Source: Sporolactobacillus spathodeae (GTDB lineage Bacteria > Bacillota > Bacilli > Bacillales > Sporolactobacillaceae). From it: a stretch of 64,000 nt of DNA. The stretch spans positions 81,549 to 145,548 of the forward strand of contig NZ_JAFBEV010000006.1 of the NCBI RefSeq assembly GCF_016908935.1. Direction: 5' to 3'. The notes beneath the pieces were generated by a model. It saw only the letters and a program-made list of their open reading frames with translations. It ran no database searches and was not told the DNA's origin. Both the position numbers and the translations under genes were made by a program. Below, piece by piece: positions 59,894 to 64,000 of this stretch (its first letter is position 1; the number at the start of each line of letters is the position of its first letter).

Positions 59894-61192
59894 TTAGTCG
59901 TTCAGTCCAAGCCGTTCAAAAATGAAAGCAACATTCTTCAGATGATACGTTTCATCAAAGCAACCATCAATTTCTTCTTGGCTAAGCCGCGAGGTGATTC
60001 GTTCGTCAGCTTCAACCAATTCTTTGAACTGCGTTTCTGTCTCCCAAGACTTCATCGCGTTCGGCTGCACGATATCATAAGCCGCTTCACGGCTCATCCC
60101 TTTTTCAATCAAGGCCAGCAGCACATGTTGAGAAAATGGTAGGCCGTAGGTGCGGCGCATATTGCGGCGCATATTCTCCGGGAAAACCGTCAAATTTTCA
60201 ATGATATTTGCGAAGCGGTTGAGCATATAGTCAAGTGCTGTCGTTGCGTCCGGAAGAATCACCCGTTCTGCAGATGAGTGCGAAATATCGCGTTCATGCC
60301 AGAGTGGCACATTTTCATAGGCGGTCAGCATATAACCGCGGATGACGCGTGCTATACCGCACATATTTTCCGAACCAATCGGATTGCGTTTATGCGGCAT
60401 TGAAGAGGATCCCTTCTGCCCTTTTGCAAAGGCTTCTTCGACTTCACGCACTTCTGAGCGCTGCAAGCCGCGCACTTCAATAGCGAATTTTTCGATCGAG
60501 GTCGCAATTAGAGCCAGTGTCGCCATGTAATGGGCGTGACGATCACGTTGCAACACCTGAGTGGAAATCGGTGAAGCTTTCAAGCCAAGATGTTCGCAGA
60601 CATAACTTTCGACGCGCGGGTCGATATTTGCATACGTGCCGACCGCACCGGAAATTTTGCCAACGCGGATATCTTCCACTGCATCTTTGAAACGCGCAAG
60701 GTTGCGCTTCATTTCTTCATAATAAAGCGCCATTACTAGGCCGAATGTCGTCGGTTCAGCATGTACCCCATGTGTGCGGCCCATCATCACTGTATTCTTG
60801 TATTTCTTCGCTTTCGCGGCAAGAACGTCGATAAAATGTTCAATATCCTTCAATAAAATATCATTGCATTGTCTCAGCAAATAGGACTGTGCCGTATCAA
60901 CAACATCGGTTGATGTCAGGCCGTAATGCACCCATTTTTTTTCATCTCCGAGTGATTCAGAAACGGTTCGCGTGAACGCCACGACGTCGTGACGCGTCTG
61001 CTGCTCGATTTCATGGATTCGTTCAACGGTGAACGACGCATTTTGGCGCAACTTTTCAACGTCTTCTTTTGGAATTTCGCCGAGTTCCGACCAGCCGGCG
61101 CAAGCTAGAATTTCAACTTCAAGCCAAGCCCTGTATTTATTTTCTTCTGTCCAAATCGCGCTCATTTCTGGTCTTGCATAACGATCGATCAT
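59894..61192 (-). CDS. purB: Adenylosuccinate lyase
   Basis: 432 residues. It cleaves SAICAR and adenylosuccinate, serving both IMP and AMP synthesis. It starts [20 protein letters not shown], and the signature [17 protein letters not shown] contains the catalytic loop Ser; catalytic His residues lie in [14 protein letters not shown] and [14 protein letters not shown]. The ATG at 61192 overlaps the purK stop by four bases, which decides it over a frame 33 bases longer. Confidence 0.95.
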   Translation of the reverse strand: MIDRYARPEMSAIWTEENKYRAWLEVEILACAGWSELGEIPKEDVEKLRQNASFTVERIHEIEQQTRHDVVAFTRTVSESLGDEKKWVHYGLTSTDVVDTAQSYLLRQCNDILLKDIEHFIDVLAAKAKKYKNTVMMGRTHGVHAEPTTFGLVMALYYEEMKRNLARFKDAVEDIRVGKISGAVGTYANIDPRVESYVCEHLGLKASPISTQVLQRDRHAHYMATLALIATSIEKFAIEVRGLQRSEVREVEEAFAKGQKGSSSMPHKRNPIGSENMCGIARVIRGYMLTAYENVPLWHERDISHSSAERVILPDATTALDYMLNRFANIIENLTVFPENMRRNMRRTYGLPFSQHVLLALIEKGMSREAAYDIVQPNAMKSWETETQFKELVEADERITSRLSQEEIDGCFDETYHLKNVAFIFERLGLND

Positions 61193-62343
61193 TGGTTCTG
61201 ACCTACTTCCTCTTCGATTTTCCAAACCGCTAATTTCTGTGCGTCGGCAATCGCCGTTTCAACGGTCGCGCCGAGTATATTAAGATGGCCCATCTTCCGG
61301 CCTTCCCGAGCCTCTGCCTTGCCGTACAGATGAAGATGCGCGCCGGCGGAGAGTTCCGGAATTTTGTCCAGCAACGGCTGAACATGCTGACCAAGGATAT
61401 TGACCATAATGACAGGTTTCAAAAGATCCGTGCTGCCGAGCGGCAAGCCGCAAATCGCGCGGATATGCTGTTCAAACTGTGACGTCTCGCAGGCATCGAT
61501 GGAATAGTGCCCAGAGTTATGCGGACGCGGCGCCGTCTCATTGACATAGACTTTGCCGTCTGTTCCGACAAACATTTCGACAGCAAGCGTGCCGACGAGA
61601 TGAAAAGCTTCTGCAAGACGCAGCGCGTACTGCGCGGCTTCGGCATGGAGTTTCTCATTGATTCTCGCCGGCACAAGGGTATGGTGGAGAATATTATGCC
61701 GATGGATATTTTCCGCAACCGGAAAAACGGACGTTTCGCCAGTTGTGCTGCGAACAACAATAACGGAAATTTCTTTTTCGAATGGCATCCATTTTTCCAA
61801 TTCGAAAGGTATCTTGCCAATATAAGGCCGTGCTTCTTCGAGATCCGCTTGATCATGCAGAACATATTGCCCTTTGCCATCGTAACCGCCCTCCGTTGTT
61901 TTCAGAACGGATGGAAAATCGATTGTCCGAATAGCCTTCTCAAGTTCTTCTTCATTCCGAACCGGAAGATAAGGAACAACTGGCAAGCCAGCCGCCTGAA
62001 TCGCAGCTTTTTCATTCAAACGGTCCTTCGTGATTTCAAGAAGCCGAAAGCCTTGCGGCAAATAGCTATGTGTCTGCAAATAATCAGCGGTCTGTACGTC
62101 AACGTTCTCAAATTCATAAGTGACAACATCCGCGCAAGCTGCCATCTCTTTAGCCGCATCCGGATCTGCATAATCGGCGACAATCGCTTTATCCGCCACC
62201 TGCGCACAGGGGCAATCCTCCGTCGGATCGAGAACAGCAATTCGGTAACCCATTTGTTTCGCAGCAATCGCCATCATTCGGCCAAGCTGTCCACCGCCAA
62301 GAATTCCGATTGTTTGTCCCGGCAAAATCGTTTGCTGTGTCAC
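61189..62343 (-). CDS. purK: N5-carboxyaminoimidazole ribonucleotide synthase (ATPase subunit)
   Basis: 384 residues, ATP-grasp enzyme making N5-CAIR from AIR and bicarbonate. [20 protein letters not shown], then [14 protein letters not shown] in the ATP site and [22 protein letters not shown] start overlapping the purE stop by four bases. Confidence 0.95.
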   Translation of the reverse strand: MTQQTILPGQTIGILGGGQLGRMMAIAAKQMGYRIAVLDPTEDCPCAQVADKAIVADYADPDAAKEMAACADVVTYEFENVDVQTADYLQTHSYLPQGFRLLEITKDRLNEKAAIQAAGLPVVPYLPVRNEEELEKAIRTIDFPSVLKTTEGGYDGKGQYVLHDQADLEEARPYIGKIPFELEKWMPFEKEISVIVVRSTTGETSVFPVAENIHRHNILHHTLVPARINEKLHAEAAQYALRLAEAFHLVGTLAVEMFVGTDGKVYVNETAPRPHNSGHYSIDACETSQFEQHIRAICGLPLGSTDLLKPVIMVNILGQHVQPLLDKIPELSAGAHLHLYGKAEAREGRKMGHLNILGATVETAIADAQKLAVWKIEEEVGQNQ

Positions 62344-62825
62344 TCGAAATCACTTTCCTTTACTTTCTCTTCTAAAGACTTATGGTAGCTATCCAGCTTG
62401 TCCTTCAGTTGATCATCAAAAGCCGACAAGAAACGGACGGCGAGCAGACCGGCATTGGTCGCACCGGAATTGCCGATGGCTACTGTTGCCACTGGAATTC
62501 CGCCCGGCATTTGGACAATCGATAACAACGAATCCAAACCATTCAGCGCATGCGATTGTACCGGAACGCCAATCACCGGCAATGTCGTTTTTGCCGCGAT
62601 CATTCCCGGCAGATGAGCGGCGCCGCCTGCACCAGCAATAATCACTTTCAACCCGCGTTCGCGCGCCGTTTCCGCATAACGAAACATCGCGTCAGGTGTA
62701 CGATGCGCCGAAATGACATGTTTTTCATAAGCAACTTCCATACTCTCTAACAGATCACAGGCATGACGCATTGTTTCCCAATCGGAAATACTACCCATGA
62801 CAACACCAACTACTGCACCACTCAT
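62340..62825 (-). CDS. purE: N5-carboxyaminoimidazole ribonucleotide mutase
   Basis: 161 residues, class I PurE that converts N5-CAIR to [24 protein letters not shown], the catalytic His in [13 protein letters not shown], and [25 protein letters not shown] precedes the ATG. First gene of the 12-gene pur operon, downstream of a guanine riboswitch. Confidence 0.96.
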   Translation of the reverse strand: MSGAVVGVVMGSISDWETMRHACDLLESMEVAYEKHVISAHRTPDAMFRYAETARERGLKVIIAGAGGAAHLPGMIAAKTTLPVIGVPVQSHALNGLDSLLSIVQMPGGIPVATVAIGNSGATNAGLLAVRFLSAFDDQLKDKLDSYHKSLEEKVKESDFE

Positions 62826-62930
62826 TTACTGAAGCCTCCTTCAAGGATCAGTTCAAAAATATGGCTGGCGCTGCGAAGTGCAAGCGCCCTCTCTCTTCTT
62901 TTACCTTCTTTTTGAACAAAAGTTACAGAA

Positions 62931-63020
62931 ATAAAAAAGCCCAGAGCAGCTGCTTCTCTTTCTAATAAAAAGAGAAAACAAGCCGTCCGGTCTTTACCGC
63001 GGGCAGCGGTCCACTCGGGC
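62931..63020 (-). terminator. Riboswitch expression platform (intrinsic terminator)
   Basis: Downstream of the aptamer, GCCC-GAG (63014-63020) can pair with CTC-T-GGGC just before TTTTTTATTT, enclosing an inner TTCTCTTT/AAAGAGAA hairpin. This fits a transcription-terminating platform that acts when guanine is bound. Confidence 0.65.
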
Positions 63021-63034
63021 AACATTCCCGTTTT

Positions 63035-63106
63035 CCCTTCATAGTCCGGTAATTTAAGGTCACCGGGTAGAGACAGATGGGCCATATTCCCAAAAATATA
63101 TGAGGG
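63035..63106 (-). ncRNA. Purine riboswitch aptamer, guanine class
   Basis: The minus-strand RNA starts CCCTCATATA (P1 5' strand), has the conserved GGGAATATGGCCCA loop-arm, GTCTCTACCCGGTGACC with the core UCUACC, AAATTACCGG and the closing GACTATGAAGGG. The base before UAUG is C, the residue that pairs with guanine, whereas adenine aptamers have U. It precedes purE as in Bacillus, where it ends transcription when guanine or hypoxanthine is plentiful. Confidence 0.93.
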
Positions 63107-63120
63107 TTCGCAATCTTCTA

Positions 63121-63161
63121 TTGACACTCTCATCATACCAGTGTTATTAAGAGAGTGTCAA
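63121..63161 (-). promoter_or_regulatory. pur operon promoter within a perfect inverted repeat
   Basis: Minus strand: -35 TTGACA (63156-63161), 18-base spacer, -10 TATGAT (63132-63137). TTGACACTCTC and GAGAGTGTCAA (63121-63131 and 63151-63161) form a perfect 11-bp inverted repeat that spans the -35 and the expected start site. Confidence 0.8.
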
Positions 63162-63164
63162 CCG

Positions 63165-63208
63165 ATTATCGAACATTCATCCTCAAAAACCGCCTATTGT
63201 TCGTCTTT
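63165..63208. promoter_or_regulatory. PurR operator (pair of inverted PurBoxes)
   Basis: ATTATCGAACATT (63165-63177, plus) and AAAGACGAACAAT (63196-63208, minus) each contain the CGAAC core of the PurBox, in opposite orientation with an 18-base gap, just upstream of the -35. Bacillus PurR binds pairs spaced about 16-17 bases and is relieved by PRPP. Confidence 0.7.
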
Positions 63209-63211
63209 GAG

Positions 63212-63421
63212 TCATTTCAAAATTTTTAAAATTCCTTCAATTATGCATTCTCGGCCACTTGGTTCTGGTCCATTTGCCGTTTCCCGAAAAACAGGCTTCT
63301 CAATACGACGAATCGGCGCATAGCCTTCACGATCCATCCGGTCAATGCAGGCGCTGACTGTCTCGTCTGTCGCAACGATAAACTGCTTCTTCCTCGGCAA
63401 AGTTTGACTAACCTTTTTCAC
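63212..63421 (-). CDS. NETI-motif-containing protein (YebG-like)
   Basis: 69 residues. The sequence FIVATDETVSACIDRMDREG then YAPIRRIEKPVFRE matches the small NETI-motif family encoded upstream of purE in Bacillus. The function is unknown. A GTG start at 63421, eight bases after AGGTGG, was chosen over a GTG four codons earlier that lies inside the ribosome site. Its 3' end abuts the PurR boxes. Confidence 0.8.
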   Translation of the reverse strand: MKKVSQTLPRKKQFIVATDETVSACIDRMDREGYAPIRRIEKPVFRETANGPEPSGRECIIEGILKILK

Positions 63422-63459
63422 AATTTTTCCCACCTGATAAATCCGTTCTCTTGTTTAGA

Positions 63460-63738
63460 TTAGCCGAAGAAGAAGGCGAGCGCAACAAAACCAAAAGCGA
63501 TCAACAAACTGCCAAAGACGCTGAATGCAATCTGAAACAGATAACTTGGAATATAGTCGAGTATTTTGCCTTCAATTCGTAGCGCGATGCTCGCCGAGTT
63601 GTCCTTCCCTTTTTCATGCTCGGAGTGCATCAAAAGCTCTTCACTGGCTTTTCGAAGACGGCTGGTAATCGAGTAGCTACCGATAAGCAGCGCGATTCCC
63701 GCACACCAAAACAAAATTGCCATTAATAACCCGGACAT
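63460..63738 (-). CDS. Small hypothetical membrane protein
   Basis: 92 residues with two membrane helices (LLMAILFWCAGIALLIGSYS and IAFSVFGSLLIAFGFVALAF) around a polar loop rich in Lys/Glu. The start at 63738 follows AAAGGAAG. The open frame extends 63 codons upstream into the 21-bp repeat array and is not accepted as protein. 38 bases before the NETI gene, probably co-transcribed. Confidence 0.65.
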   Translation of the reverse strand: MSGLLMAILFWCAGIALLIGSYSITSRLRKASEELLMHSEHEKGKDNSASIALRIEGKILDYIPSYLFQIAFSVFGSLLIAFGFVALAFFFG

Positions 63739-63857
63739 CCGCAACACTTCCTTTGTCATCGGTCTGTCCTTAGGTTGGCTCGCATAATCCCGTTCTATTC
63801 CCTTGATTTTTCCAAAAAGAGCGCGATTGAATGCTACGAAAAATTTGGCTTGTTTTT

Positions 63858-64000
63858 GGTGCGACTTTTCTTGATTTAGGAGCGACTTATTCGAAATTCG
63901 GTGCAACTTTTGCTCGATTTGGTGCAACTCTCAAAATTCGGTGCAACTTTCCTTGATTTAGGAGCGACTTTTTCGAAATTCGGTGCGACTTTTGCTCGAT
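63858..64000. repeat. Array 5: family 3 tandem repeat, continues beyond window
   Basis: At least seven units with GGTGCAACTTTT or GGAGCGACTTTT cores, and a 19-base GGTGCAACTCTCAAAATTC variant. It runs off the right edge, so its length is unknown. Confidence 0.9.

Noticed and set aside
62822..63136. 104-codon ORF overlapping the purE start
   Set aside because: It is the coding shadow of the guanine riboswitch and its terminator; there is no protein similarity, and the RNA structure explains the conservation.
63739..63927. N-terminal 63-codon extension of the small membrane protein
   Set aside because: It reads into the 21-bp array; an AAAGGAAG ribosome site supports the ATG at 63738.

Overview
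The window comes from a moderate-GC member of the Bacillota, class Bacilli. The evidence is gene order: yerC, pcrA, ligA, camS, gatCAB, dagK and rlmCD lie together on the minus strand beside a purEKBCSQLFMNHD operon. That operon has PurR-type boxes and a guanine riboswitch, as in Bacillus-type genomes. Two L-2-hydroxyacid dehydrogenases and several small redox enzymes would suit a lactic-acid-producing, possibly Sporolactobacillus-like, lineage, but the species cannot be named from the sequence.

Layout. 1-5.4 kb: a partial drug-efflux MFS gene divergent from its TetR regulator, a large 21-bp tandem array, an L-2-hydroxyacid dehydrogenase and a membrane diguanylate cyclase. 5.8-9.7 kb: a truncated copy of that cyclase, then a PLD-nuclease/SF2-helicase/DUF3427 protein (defence candidate). 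9.8-14.7 kb: a MerR-associated oxidoreductase group (two aldo/keto reductases, a carboxymuconolactone decarboxylase, a cupin broken by one in-frame stop, an SDR with a 19-bp-spacer MerR-type promoter). 14.7-22.5 kb: hypothetical proteins, LysE and LysR, a DUF554 protein, and PadR with a pentapeptide-repeat protein. 23.1-24.9 kb: an AT-rich three-gene cassette (secreted WHWWG protein, two-TM peptide, S8 lipoprotein protease). 25-31.6 kb: gene remnants, a dihydrouridine synthase, a two-gene DUF262/DUF1524 system and a scrambled pseudogene with serine-recombinase debris. 31.7-46.2 kb: conserved housekeeping genes. 46.7-49 kb: a second dehydrogenase and a charged-tail membrane protein. 49.3-63.4 kb: the complete pur operon, with its promoter and riboswitch at the right end.

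The most unusual property is intergenic. Five tandem arrays, in three sequence families, share a 21-bp period (two B-DNA turns). One holds about 63 copies and one lies inside the pur operon between purH and purD. A dispersed element flanks both arrays of family 1, and MITE-like hairpin elements occur elsewhere, including between purB and purC. A cluster of six DnaA-box-like 9-mers lies between gatC and camS.

Functional logic: purE-purD make IMP from PRPP. gatCAB amidates mischarged Glu-tRNAGln/Asp-tRNAAsn. pcrA and ligA act in replication and repair. The accessory left half carries defence, stress and secretion genes and most of the gene decay.
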